23,241 bases of DNA from Perkinsus olseni (GCA_013115135.1 JABANP010000675.1:1-23241); one strand, 5' to 3'. Shown: positions 10,401-20,356, counted from the stretch's first letter. The notes: generated from the letters alone by a model not told the origin. A program made the numbers and translations.

Positions 10401-11331
10401 CGCTATCCTGACGTCCGGTAACATGCTCAGAAGGCTGATGACGGCAGCCTGCACTTGAACGTTTTCAATGAAAACTTTCAAGTTCAATGAACGTTCAATG
10501 AAAGCCTTTCATCATCAACATAACTGTTGATATTAATAACTATGATAAGGTAATATTAAACATCCGTAATGCCTTACAGAGCTATAGAGTGTAAATGGTT
10601 AGCGTGTTCTCTATACGATTACGTAGATTTGTGGTATGGGACAGAGTAGCTCTAGCGGGACACGCTTGCACAGTCCGTGTTACGGTAGACTCACTTTGCC
10701 TCAATCGTCGCTTTCTCTTCAAGCTCGCGCTTCACCACGCGATAACACAGCCCAACTAAATCTTCGGCGAACTCCTGGACTCGCAGGCGTTCTGTAAAGT
10801 CAAAGTCGTTCAATTGGATGTTATGGAGCGCACGCCTACGTGACTCAGCTGGCTTCAGAGAGGACCGCCGGGAGGAGCCGGGCTCGGGGGCCAACACACC
10901 CAGTACGCACTGAAAACAACAGCAACAGAAGCACTCGCGCGTTGAATAGTCCAGCAGACTCTTTCGTGACCCTATGGTAGTCCGGTATGAAGAAGCTTTC
11001 TCCTCAGGAGAGTCTCCTGCATGAACTCACCGAATCAACTTTTGATTTAATTAAGGATCCCCCCTCCCCATCAAAGAGGCACTTCCTCACGAACTCCACT
11101 TGATCTGTGAGGCTCAACCTGATCCGAAAAGGGCAGTGTCACCAGAAAGATTCTCCTCAACACTAAGGAGCCTACGCCTATAACTCACCTATCGTCGGTG
11201 GAAGCAGGGGGCTTCTCTGTCGTATCCCCGACGACGCTTGAAACTCCCTTAACCCGAGCCCCGAATGGTTTGGCCCTTCCCAAGGCAGCCTCTTTACGAC
11301 GCAGTCGCCGATCCCGGCTGGAGTTCATCAT
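7427..11331 (-). CDS. Coiled-coil protein, about 18 exons, unrecognised
   Basis: Eighteen exons were placed: 11189-11331, 11031-11118, 10695-10909, 10243-10375, 9862-9974, 9730-9815, 9596-9679, 9486-9548, 9170-9298, 9036-9116, 8670-8951, 8509-8654, 8325-8454, 8234-8280, 8050-8183, 7872-7966, 7620-7685 and 7427-7568. The product is about 725 residues. Exons 7-12 (about residues 260-520) form a Glu/Arg/Ala-rich coiled coil, for example EEARRREEEARKEQRRETEA. After it comes an acidic patch (SSGDDFSDDELD) and a basic patch (SSSKRRRKG) that could be a nuclear signal. Two junctions (exons 5/6 and 17/18) are off by one base; each lies beside a homopolymer run, GGGG and AAAAA. Exon 12 follows exon 11 after either an in-frame TAG or a 15-nt intron. 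No family is recognised; a structural or scaffold role is inference. Exon 1 is duplicated at 15150-15298. Confidence 0.7.
8203..8218 (-). repeat. Intronic repeat motif, copy in coiled-coil gene intron 14
   Basis: Minus strand AATTTCGTGGCGCGCG lies 15 nt inside the donor of a 50-nt intron (8184-8233). It is identical over 16 nt to the copy at 1275-1290, with the same distance to the donor and nearly the same distance to the acceptor. Confidence 0.75.
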
Positions 11332-12655
11332 CTCACGCGCCGGTCAGAAGACTGGGCCTCTCAGGTAGGAGGTAGGGGGCTTGGGGAACTGCGAGAAAGG
11401 GGAGCCCAACTTGATGGTAACCCAACTAAGCACATCCTGAAGAGTACACCGAAAGCACATACATCGCTTGGTAATAGGGAACGACAGACCAACAACAATG
11501 CATCATCCTCGCTTCCCTCCCCTGGCAGGGAGTCCCTGCTCTTGTTCATCCCCGCTTCAACTCAGCCATACCGATAACCGGACCATCATAATCTTGGAGA
11601 CCTTGTGGGGCGAAGTGGAGGTAGTTGCCGACCAAAGCGAAGTCTGGCAGTATCCAATACGACTTCACTGAGCGGGTCACCTGCAGATCACACGTGCCGG
11701 ACTCGCGATCAACAGCAACATAGCCCTCCTGGGGGATCGAGAGCCGGACTGTCTGCTGTAGGCCTCGGATACCAAAGACAATATCGGGCAGCATGCTTCT
11801 CTTATTGCAGGGCACAGTGAATATATCATACTCAACACTCTCATGCAAGTCCACGCCAGACGCGTTAGACAGGAGCGAGTGTAGCTTCTTCCAATAGCCC
11901 AATGGGAACTTGCAGGTAGTTGGTGCCGGTGTCGACGAAGGCCCGTTCCCCGAAGGTGGCCCAATCGTTAGGCCCCCGATATCAACGTAATTGAGGTTTA
12001 CATCCCAGTTCCCAGCATTGGCGATCGGCGCAGGATTTAGCCGGCCGCTGTACTTGGTCGAGTCCGGGCCGCCAAATGCGAGCTCACCAACAAACCCCCT
12101 ACCGTCGCGAGGTTGACGTTCGAGATAAAGTGAGAATGGTGGGGTCCTGAGCAAACCGGGGGTGGCGTAGAGTTGTTCCAGCAGAGTGAGGCTTTGGTCG
12201 TCGGGTTCCCTCATGCCAAGTCCGAGGAGGGAATATGGCTCTTCGTGCAGAGCGTGGCGGTCTTTGCCGCACATCAGGCCGAAGGTTAAGTAGAACTCAT
12301 TGTTGGCAATGCCGATGACCCCCCGATGGTCGAACACTTCGATCTCCCCTTCGGCGAAAAAACCGATGGTTCGGTTCTGGTCGGTGCGGTAGACGTCTCC
12401 CCGGAAGGAAACGTAGCCCTTAGTGAGAAGATCGACGCACTTCTTCGGGCTGTATTCCTTCTCATACCACTCCTTCCACACAAATACTGTATCAGAGGAG
12501 CCGGTATCAACAATGGGGAACTGAGGATACCCATCCGCTCTCAAGTAGTTGGCGATGAGACTGCCCTCACCGTGAGGGCCTCACGCTGGACAGGTATCTT
12601 GACGAGGCAGTGGACGAATGAAGAGATGGCAAGGGCGCTGAGGCTGGTATGAGCG
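11131..12655. repeat. Segmental duplication, copy 1
   Basis: This block matches 15092 to about 16625 with clear but diverged similarity. It carries the protease body and exon 1 plus part of intron 1 of the coiled-coil gene. The left edge falls inside intron 1 of that gene, just before the exon 2 acceptor. The right edge falls near the protease start codon, so promoter sequence was not copied. Copy 1 is continuous with the rest of the coiled-coil gene and is therefore the likelier source. Confidence 0.8.
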
Positions 12656-12666
12656 AATGAACCCAT
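11546..12666 (-). pseudogene. Pepsin-like aspartic protease (family A1), copy 1, frame-broken
   Basis: The main open frame (11546-12544, 332 codons) carries the first catalytic motif VDTGSSDTVFVW, the YSLLGLG loop, GELAFGG and a long conserved C-terminal part. A signal-peptide-like start (ATG at 12666, SLSALAISSFVHC) is in another frame. The two are separated by a 14-nt length difference from copy 2. The extra bases create a perfect inverted repeat, GCCCTCAC-C-GTGAGGGC, at 12563-12579. Two more indels, at about 11955-11975 (+2) and about 11897-11905 (+1), throw the second DTG motif out of frame although its bases are still present. As sequenced it could not make an active protease. It would have been a secreted or vacuolar acid protease. 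Confidence 0.75.
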
Positions 12667-13320
12667 TGGGAGTTCAAAAGTGTCCTGGCGAGAATAGGAA
12701 CCTGATAGCATACGATCACCGGACGAAGGTTGGGACGCCTTTCGGGCACAATATCTACCACGCAATATTTGAAGGTAAGTGGGAAATAAATAACAGAGAT
12801 ACAACATCACGGCCGTATGGGAGGAGAGAAAGGCGATCCCGAATGGCCACCACGATACAGGATATGATCAAGTGTCGAGTGAACGATGACAAAGCTATGT
12901 GGAAAATACTTCAAGACACGTTCAAGGTGCGACCACTGGTCGCCGACCAGTAGGGAGCACTATCCCTAGGTCCCTCGCTGTGGAGAAACTTGGGGATTAC
13001 ATGGGCAAGGACCTCTATGGGGAGAAGCCAACGAAGACATACGGCGAAGATGGTGGAACGCTCACCAATGCCACGAGTCTAGATCCAGAGTCCGCGCCAT
13101 CAGACATCCAGATGGATGAGGTGACCTCATCCATCGCTCAACCACTGGTTGACAGCAGACGCTCCAGGCCTCTGTGACCTCATTGAGGTCACAGAAGTCA
13201 TGAAGCGTGCCAAGAACAAGAAAAGCCGCGGGGTCGATGGCCTGCCCGTGGATATTCTCAAGATCGTCACCGGAACCGCTAAAAGTTTACATAGGGTATG
13301 CCAAGCCTGCTTCGAAAGAA

Positions 13321-13845
13321 GATGACTTTTTATCGCATGTTAAACGCGGAGGTGCGAGCGGCGCTTCAGTGCCCGGCTAACTGGGACACGTCACACATTC
13401 CGCGTGCGCACCCGCGGGCCGGCGTTTTGCGCACGCGTGTAAGACGCGCATGCGAGATCCACCGCGGAGCCGTCATAGAACCCTTGTAAGATATGCATGA
13501 GTCATTTATCGATTTCGGATGATTCATGCGAGGGAAGTCACCGAACCTAGTTGAGAAGCATTCCGCTATCGTCTCATAGACCAAGACGTGTTATTCTCAC
13601 TGCAGCTTTGGTCTGTCTCCAGTCCTCCCGCTAAATCTCCACCAGTGACGGTGATCGCAGCGACGCGGCAAGCCTAGCCGACAGCATGGCCGAGGGCCCT
13701 GCTGAATTTGAAGTCAACGGTATCCGCCAGACTGACGAGGCCGTCGCTCAAGCCGCGGCCAATAACGTGGTCTCCTCCGAGGCTGGTAATCCGCCCGAGC
13801 CCGCTCTCCAGGCCGAGGCGCTAGAGTTCATCAACGCTTCGACGA
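13321..13845 (+). other. Foreign segment interrupting the reverse transcriptase
   Basis: The RT reading breaks after a Cys-Phe-Glu-Arg segment at 13320 and resumes at about 13846 with Glu-Arg-Leu-Pro-Lys-Lys. Similar bases (GCTTCGA) occur at both edges, as a target duplication would leave. Inside are a GC-rich stretch with several inverted repeats (13400-13465) and a short plus-strand ORF from 13686 (MAEGPAEFEVNGIRQTDEAV), of unknown meaning. Confidence 0.45.
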
Positions 13846-13964
13846 GAGACTACCCAAGAAATGGGTTATCTCGAAAGTTACGCCGGTCTACAAGAGTGGG
13901 AACAAAAACGCGTGCTCGAATGACCCACCAATCATTGGTGACCAATGGAGATGCACCCGCGAAG

Positions 13965-14345
13965 TGAAAACCGCTAGCGATACCAAATCACCCACATGCC
14001 TTCGCGAAAATCGCGAGAGAAAAAAATAAGCCTTGAAAAATGCTTCAGATTTTCGTGAAAATTTTATTTTCTAACATTGCTCAAACCATTTTCGCGTGTC
14101 TGATAGAGTGATTCGCACGCCAGATCGTTTTTCGCATTAACTCTTTTCCTCAAAGGTCGATGCCCTCGACTCGAGGGTGGAAACACTGTAATACTGCGTC
14201 TTACTGTGTTGGCTGTGATGATACAGATATCTTAGCTTAGCTCACTTGTAGCGTACTACACTATTCCCTTACCACTTATCTACTTGTATCTGTTACCTAT
14301 CATCCTTCGGTATTGAGTTCCCAAATTACAATCTCCAATACTATC
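13965..14345. other. AT-rich foreign segment interrupting the reverse transcriptase
   Basis: Between the RT pieces ending at about 13945 and restarting at about 14355 lie roughly 400 bases of AT-rich, non-coding sequence with TTCGCGAAAA-like short palindromes. It resembles an LTR or small element, but no clear termini were found. Confidence 0.35.
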
Positions 14346-15149
14346 AAAATGTGCCGCAGCAAAGATCTTCGGTACCATCATACTCGCCAGGATGTACACC
14401 AATATCGACAGAGGAATCGATAAATACCAAGTGGCGTTCCGCTGCGGGAGAAAGGGACTGTAGGGGATACGCGCGACACAGGCGTCACAGCTGTGTCACA
14501 GGACTTCATGGGCAAGGGCAACGCATTCGAGTTGCCACTGACCAGTACCGACTTCCGGAAAGCTTTCGACAGAGTTTCCCGCGATCATCTGTATGAATCA
14601 CCGCGGCTGGCTCGAGCTCATCCGAAGTAAATAAGGATCGTGAGGAACTGCTACGAACTGGCTATGATGAGGCTTCACCGGAAGGAACAATCAGTTGACC
14701 CCAAAAGTGGACTGCGACAATGGAACTGCGACAAGGGGACTGCTCAGCAGTCACTGCTGGAGCTCCCTGCTATTCCCCTACGGCCTGGACCGCGTCCTTA
14801 GCCAGAGAATAAGAGAGTCGAGAAACGGTTTTCGATTCGTGAAGAGTATACAGCCGAGTCGCTACACCATGACTTAGTATCCGAAAGCAAGACCTTAAGG
14901 CTGCCTGCTTCTACAATTGAAGGAGCGGACCATCAGCTATCGCAGGAGAATGAAAGGCCTGTAAACCTCGGAATGGCGCCGGGAAAGCGTGAGAGACTAC
15001 GCGTCAACCTAGAGAGTAAGGAAGGCATTTTGACAAGGTCTAGGATCGAAGGTACAGATGAGTTGAGTATACTCGTAGTTGATGGCAGACGGGGCAGTGT
15101 CATCAGAAAGATTCTCCTCAACACTAAGGGGCCCACGCCTATAACTCAC

Positions 15150-15298
15150 CTATCGTCGGTGGAAGCAGGGGGCCTCTCTGTCGTATCGCCGACGACACTT
15201 GAAGCTCCCTTGACCCGGGTCCTGAAGGGTTCGGGTCTTCCCAAGGCGGCCTCTTTACGACGCAGCTGCCCATCCCGGCTGGACTTCATCATCTCCAT
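15150..15298 (-). pseudogene. Orphan copy of exon 1 of the coiled-coil gene
   Basis: This copy starts MEMMKSSRDGQLRRKEAALG and keeps the reading frame and the GATAG/GTGAGT donor seen at 11189-11331. No exon 2 follows, because the duplication ends inside intron 1. The conserved frame shows that the minus strand is the coding one. The plus-strand open frame at 14973-15317 over the same bases is largely incidental. Confidence 0.65.
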
Positions 15299-15317
15299 GC
15301 GCCACTCAAATGACTAG

Positions 15318-15508
15318 GCCTCTCAGGAAGGAGGTAAGGGAGCTGGGAACTGTCGCAAAGCCCATCCTGACTGGAGTGATTATAACCCAACCGAGCACAT
15401 TCACGATCAAGACAACTACAGCAGTACATGCAACGCTTGGGACATCGAACAGGGGAGGGGGACAGACCGAGGGCCTCTCTGTATCATCATCACTCCCACT
15501 CGACCACA
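15318..15508. other. Diverged spacer inside the duplication
   Basis: This is the interval between the protease stop and the orphan exon 1. It corresponds to the diverged spacer in copy 1 (about 11345-11545). No gene is seen. Confidence 0.4.
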
Positions 15509-16637
15509 TCACGGGCCTCTAGCGTTGATTCCTGGGAAGTGCTTCAGCTCAGCCACACCGATAACCGGACCATCATAATCTCGGAGGCCTTCCGGGGCGA
15601 AGTGGAGGTAGTTGCCGACCAAAGCGAAGTCCGGTAGGATCCAATACGACTTCACTGAGCGGGTGAGCTGCAGATAGCACTTGCCGGAATGGGGATCAAC
15701 AGCAACATAGCCCTCCTGGGGGATCGAGAGTCGGACTGTCTGCTGTAGGCCTCGGATACCAAAGACAATATCGGGCAGCATACTTCTCTTATTGCAGGGC
15801 ACAGTGAAAATATCAAGCTTAGCAATCGTCATGTAAGTGCACGGCAGACGCGTTAGACACCAGTGAGTGTAGCATCTTCCAATAGCCGCTGGGGACGTGC
15901 AGGTAGTTGGTGCCGGTATCGACGAAGGCTCGTTCCCCAAAGGTGGCCAATCGATGGCCCCCGATATCAACGTAATTGAGGTTCACATCCCACTTCCCAG
16001 TATTTGCGATCGGCACGAAGTTCAGCGGGTCGCTGTACTTTGTCGAGTCCACGCCTCCAAAGACGAGCTCACCGACGAGTCCCTTACCATCGCGAGGGAG
16101 TCGTTCGAGATAGAGCGAGAAGGTGGGGCTTTTGAGAAGACCAGGGGTGTCATAGAGATGGTCTAGCAGAGTCAGCGTTCGGTCGTTGGGTACCCTCATG
16201 GCCAGGCCGAGAAGGGAGTGCGGCTCGTCGTCTGGACCATGGCGGTCTTTGTCGCACATCAGGCCGAAGCTCAAGTCGAACTCATCGTCCCCGATGCCGA
16301 TGGTCCCTCGATGGTCGAAAACTTTCATCTTCCCCTCGGTGACGAAACTGATGGTTCGATTCCGATCGGTGCGGTAGACTTCTCCCGGGAAGGAATGGTA
16401 GCACTTAGTGAGGAGATCGACGCATTTCTTCGGGCTGTACTCTCTCTCATACCACTCCTTCCACACAAATACTGTATGAGGGGTACCGGTATCAACAATG
16501 GGGAACTGAGGATACCCATCCGCTCTCAAGTAGTTGGCGATAAGGTTTTCTGCACGTTGTATAGGTATCTTCACGGAGCACTGGACAAGGGAGGAGAAGG
16601 CGAGGACGCCGAGGCTGGCACGAGCGAGTAGGGTCAT
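15509..16637 (-). pseudogene. Pepsin-like aspartic protease (family A1), copy 2, frameshifted
   Basis: The N-terminal frame (15819-16637, 272 residues) has a good signal peptide (LLARASLGVLAFSSLVQC) and the first catalytic VDTGTP (Asp about 49). It also has HSLLGLA, GELVFGG and the second catalytic AFVDTGTNYLHVP (Asp about 240). A one-base insertion near 15820-15830 relative to copy 1 then causes a stop, and the C-terminal part continues in another frame (15509 to about 15820). TP after the first DTG instead of the usual SS or TS is unusual. Unlike copy 1, both catalytic aspartates are in frame, so a truncated product is conceivable. It is probably a pseudogene unless the indel is a sequencing error. 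Confidence 0.75.
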
Positions 16638-16948
16638 AGCGAGGCCAAGTACAGAAGCCTGACGTGAAGCCGCAGTTGTTTACGACTCACTGAAGGAGAA
16701 GACAGACTACCCGAAATGGTAAGGCGATAGTCCTGAGCGGTGTTACAGGACAAGGGGGCTGCATCTCAGCCGTCACACCTTCTGAGAAGGCCGACGCCTT
16801 TCACATCCCTCCATTGGCGGCATGCTTAACACCAGCATCGCTGCCACTCTGATAGTAATAGGGTGTACCCACCCACCCCTCCCTCAGTCGCCAAAGGCCT
16901 AGTGATTGACAACACAAGGCAATGGTAGTACATCATGATACATCCATG
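16638..16948. other. Intergenic interval
   Basis: About 310 bases lie upstream of protease copy 2 and downstream of the next minus-strand gene. I see no ORF, repeat or RNA gene. It should include the protease promoter, which has no counterpart at copy 1. Confidence 0.4.
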
Positions 16949-17742
16949 TTACGTTCTGCTGCGGAAAGTCTCTAACGGCGGCTTCAATGATACCCGCCGT
17001 GGCCTGGCCATACCGCCTGTTGAAGGGCGACCACCATCACTAAGTATGCTACTACCGCTTCGGTTAATACTCCTGGTCTCCAAGCTGCGACTCTTTCTCA
17101 AGGCCCCATGCCGCTGCTTCAGCACTTCCTCTTGATACATCGACCACAGCCCCTCCTCCGCCTGCTCGCGCCACTTAGCCCGCCGAGCCTCGGCCCTGGC
17201 GGCACTCCTGAGGCCCCCAGAGGAGCTACGGTGTAGACCACGACTCGGTGGCCAGGCTGCCGTGCCCTTGGCAACAGTCACTGCATTAGAGATCATCCGG
17301 CCCAGCGTGGGATCCTCCAGTAGCGATCGCCGCCGTACGAGGGGTCGACTCTCCGCCTCCTCCTTAGGGGCTGACGACACCCGACTGGAGGGGGGCAAAG
17401 TACCCGTAATGGCATCCACGAACGCCCCTAGTCTGGCAGGGTCCTCCGCCCCATCTGAGCTGTCTGGTAGGGCCGCTGAGCCTTGCGGGCTGTCTCCGCC
17501 CTCCGACCCAGAGGGGCTCGTCGCCACTACGATCTACGAGCGACCTTGGACTCGAGGACTACCGCGAACCCGCACATGGCGAGAGATTTTGAGGAAAGCT
17601 GCATAAAAGCCCGGTAGATGCTGTCCGCAACTTTCCTCCAGCCGGCTATCAACGCTGGAAGGCACATGTATAGGAGGGTCTTACTGAGAGCCACGCAGCT
17701 AGCTGGGGTGTCTTCTGTAGTTTCAATCTGGACAAGAAACAT
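16949..17742 (-). CDS. Ser/Arg-rich protein with a hydrophobic N-terminal part, two exons
   Basis: Exon 1 (17563-17742) begins MFLVQIETTEDTPASC and has two hydrophobic stretches, LLYMCLPALIAGW and SLAMCGFA. Exon 2 (16949-17533) continues as a long disordered, basic, Ser/Arg/Gly-rich region with RPLVRRRSLLED and a helical ARRAKWREQAEEGLWSMYQE. Total about 254 residues. The exons join in phase 0 across a 29-nt GT-AG intron, which is very short and makes the junction provisional. A strong acceptor (CTCTCCTGTAG) just before the chosen ATG suggests there may be an upstream exon. No family is recognised. Confidence 0.5.
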
Positions 17743-17845
17743 ATTCCTACAGGAGAGGATCCCACCCGACTGAGAGTAGGCATTAATCCCATTGTCGCAA
17801 AGCCTGTCGGAAGGCGCTAGGCGTCTCATACATCGTAGCGAGTGA

Positions 17846-18728
17846 AGTCTGAACCCTATCCGCAAAATACAGGATGCCAACGCTTGTCAGGTCACAGCCT
17901 TCATGAACAGCGCGGCGGTTCGGAGATGCTTTGGTGTTTATTCCGCTTGGCAAGATCCTAACTGGGATGTAAACCTCAGCGAACTGAACAGGCGTTTTCC
18001 ACCTACAAACGCAGCATAGCCGTCGAGGGCCTACTGTACCATTCTCTTACAAAGTCGAATCATTCTGCTCATCAGTTCTTCGTTTAGAACATATGAGTCA
18101 TCGCGAAACGAATAGCTCTCACCGAGAAGAGACTTCCATCGAAACCCGAACAACGCTGATGGGCTTGACTGCCTCGTGATGGTGGAGTTGAATTTGTCAG
18201 GTACACTATTATCTGAGTTGTGACATACCATGCAACTACCACCAATTCTTGCCTGATGCGCTGAATGAGGGACTCCGGGTTGATCCATGTCGCCTGAAGC
18301 GCTAACAGCCAGTATCTCGTCAGATACTCGTCTATGCTGGTGACAGGGACTTGATGTGCAACTGGATGGGCAATCTAGCGTGGGTGGAGGAACTCCATTG
18401 GAAGGGAGCCGCTGGCTTCCGGGCAGCTGTGCCTGTCGATTACAGGGTGCTGACAGCACCGTGCTGCTCACAACTAAATACGACCAGAGGTTCTCTCCGT
18501 GTGCAGTTGCCTAACGGGAAGGACATCGGGGATCTGAAGAGTTATACTCTGCCCGCCTCAGGCGGCCAACTTGTCTTTATCAGAGTAGTCACTCGCCGAA
18601 GCTGCGGATCGAGGCCTGTAACTCTCTTCTTTCGTACTCAGGTGAATGGTGCAGGGCACAGCGTGGCGGTGGATGCTCCACAGGGAGCTTTGAGAATGCT
18701 TGACGATTTCCTCAACCACAAGCTTTAA
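17846..18728 (+). pseudogene. Serine carboxypeptidase (family S10), C-terminal half only
   Basis: Plus-strand segments follow the family order: VTAFMNSAAVRRCFGVYSAW (17893-17952), then HQFLPDALNEGLR (to 18278). After a 45-nt intron (18279-18323) comes ILVYAGDRDLMCNWMGN, with the catalytic Asp, and finally NGAGHSVAVDAPQ, with the catalytic His, near 18650. A second intron, 18585-18641, fits the family alignment. The N-terminal half with the nucleophile motif GESYAG is absent. Upstream sequence is occupied by the divergent gene starting at 17742. The middle (18017-18205) has stops and no readable exon. It is therefore a truncated copy or pseudogene. The family normally acts in vacuoles or is secreted. 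Confidence 0.7.
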
Positions 18729-18959
18729 TTGGCGTTCACGACTCGAACTCTTGTGCGCGAGGAACGATGACCGAGAGCATGTGCTGCTGTTCGAGCTCCG
18801 GTCACTCTTCGGTTCCGTTCGCCATGTTGGGAGCCGGAAGCACGCACTGAGTTATTGTTGATAGCCGTTCGAGTCCCATCTGTGGATGACTCAGAGTTAC
18901 GCCCATTTTCTGTAACCATGACTAATCAACACAATAACCAGTTCTTGTAACCAATGATC
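18729..18959. other. Spacer between carboxypeptidase fragment and hAT element
   Basis: About 230 bases have no recognisable gene or repeat; only short non-conserved frames are open. Confidence 0.4.
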
Positions 18960-19072
18960 CTTACTGACAGGGTGTTACGTATTTCCTGAAACGCGTCAAA
19001 ATTTCCATTTCCGAAATTTCCACTGGAAATTTTCGGAAATTTCAGGAAATAGGCGACAAATGTATTTTTTGG

Positions 19073-19094
19073 CGCGCGCCCTTACGGGCGCGCG
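19073..19094. repeat. GC-rich hairpin near left end of the hAT element
   Basis: CGCGCGCCC and GGGCGCGCG pair around a four-base loop and are flanked by complementary T-rich and A-rich runs. It mirrors the hairpin near the other end of the element. Confidence 0.75.
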
Positions 19095-19195
19095 AAAATA
19101 CCTTACGCACAGTTTGGTTTCCGATTGATTGGGCCAGAGTCGGTACGTCGAGCACTGGTCCCAGTCTCCCATGTGGCCTACGGTCATGTGGCCCC

Positions 19196-19235
19196 GTGAG
19201 TCACCAGTGGTGACTCACCAGTGGTGAGTCACCAC
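19196..19235. repeat. Short palindromic tandem motif, shared with the foldback arms
   Basis: Overlapping palindromes are built from GTGAGTCACCAGTGGTGAC and its complement. The same 19-mer occurs in the left foldback arm at about 20549-20567, and its complement in the right arm at 22746-22764. Confidence 0.7.
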
Positions 19236-19846
19236 TTTTTCTGTGGTCCACATCCAGGATTAGTCGCTCTATTCCCTCGTTACCCTCGCCACTTTTTCTT
19301 TGCTTTAGCGTTTCGATCATGTTTCACCGTGTGTACTTCATACTTTGGGGTTGAGGGATGAATCATCCCTCAGCATCATCATCCCCCCCAACATTCCTAG
19401 TGTAGTAGAATTGAGCACTCGCCGGTGGACACAACGTACAGACCCACTTCGACCTATCCAGGATAGGCTATCCTGCACGGCGTCGTGAACTTCTCGGAAA
19501 TAAAAAACACCACCGACGCTATCTGGTCCTGGACGCTTCACCATGTGAGCTGTATCAGACTCTGGAAATCAAAGTAAAACACGAGGCACTGACGGGAAAG
19601 GCAATGATCGGATAATCTGATTCGGATTCCCCAAATGCAACGCAAACAAGTAGGAGGCGGAGGCGGAGTTGATGCGTTATAGGTTTGGCGCGCCCAACTG
19701 ATCGATATATCCGAGAGCGGGCCATGAAGCGTGTACCGTGTAACGGAGGGAATTTCGCCCAAGGAACACTTCGTATAAGTAATTGCCTGGAATCGAGCAA
19801 CGGAAGCACGTCCACAAGCGACCCCTGCGTGTGGTTAATTTTTTTC

Positions 19847-19865
19847 CTCGCGCGTTCCGCGCGAG
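19847..19865. repeat. GC-rich hairpin near right end of the hAT element
   Basis: CTCGCGCG and CGCGCGAG pair around a three-base loop. It is the counterpart of the hairpin at 19073-19094. Confidence 0.75.
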
Positions 19866-19984
19866 AACTTCCTGTTTTCCAAAGTTTCCGTTACTTTCCA
19901 GCCTCATTATTTCTTGCGGAAATTTCTGGAAATTTCCGATGGAAAAGCCTGCGCAAAATGGAAACGTAACACCCTGCTTACTGA

Positions 19985-20101
19985 TAACCGAGTGATGTAC
20001 ACAGTGTAAACCCAATCGTATCCGAAGAGCAATAGATACCTCAGAGGAATACACAGATAATAACCCAGCAAACACCACAGGAATAAGGCTTGCCAATAAC
20101 G
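19985..20101. other. Short spacer between the two mobile elements
   Basis: This is unique sequence with no gene. The foldback arm begins at 20102, where complementarity with the window end starts. Confidence 0.4.
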
Positions 20102-20356
20102 GGGAACCTCCATTCATACATTGCTGTTTCATACATTGCAGGTTTCGTCCACGATTGTTTCGTCCATGGTAGGGTTCATCCTGCGTGTTTCGTCCATGTT
20201 ACTTCCGTACATCCTCATTCATACACACCTCTTTCGTCCACGGGTCTTGAGTACATGATTCTTTCATCCACGCCGTTTCGTCCAATCATGCTCTAACTCC
20301 GCTTCTTTCTTCCAGGGCTTTTCGTACAAGCCTTTCGTACACGTGAGTTTCATCCA

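Larger units (their letters stand above)
12811..15090 (+). pseudogene. Decayed non-LTR (LINE-type) reverse transcriptase
   Basis: Pieces in several frames follow the order of a LINE reverse transcriptase. DDKAMWKILQDTF (12880-12930) comes first, then KKSRGVDGLPVDILK (13220-13262), KWVISKVTPVYKSG (13860-13900), the catalytic motif A STDFRKAFDRVS (14544-14579), LRQGDCSAVTAG (14726-14760) and a remnant of the region after the YADD box (HHDLVSESKTL, about 14865-14900). The YADD catalytic box itself is not recognisable. Frameshifts and stops are frequent, and two unrelated segments interrupt it. It is clearly dead. The 3' end abuts the duplicated block that starts at 15092. I see no endonuclease domain or poly(A) tail. 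Confidence 0.75.
15092..16625. repeat. Segmental duplication, copy 2
   Basis: Partner of 11131-12655, offset by 3,961 bases at the left edge. It contains the second protease copy and an orphan copy of exon 1 of the coiled-coil gene. Homology stops within intron 1, next to the dead reverse transcriptase. Confidence 0.8.
18968..19976. mobile_element. Non-autonomous hAT-like DNA transposon (1,009 bp)
   Basis: The element begins CAGGGTGTTACGT and ends with its exact inverted repeat ACGTAACACCCTG, followed inward by looser complementarity rich in GGAAATTT blocks. It is flanked by a perfect 8-bp direct repeat CTTACTGA at 18960-18967 and 19977-19984. CAGGG termini plus an 8-bp duplication are the classic hAT superfamily signature. 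No transposase is encoded, so it depends on a partner elsewhere. Each subterminal region contains a GC-rich hairpin. Confidence 0.85.

Noticed and set aside
14973..15317. 114-residue plus-strand ORF continuing from the reverse transcriptase
   Set aside because: Its second half overlaps the duplicated exon 1, where conservation follows the minus-strand frame and donor. Only the first part may be RT remnant.
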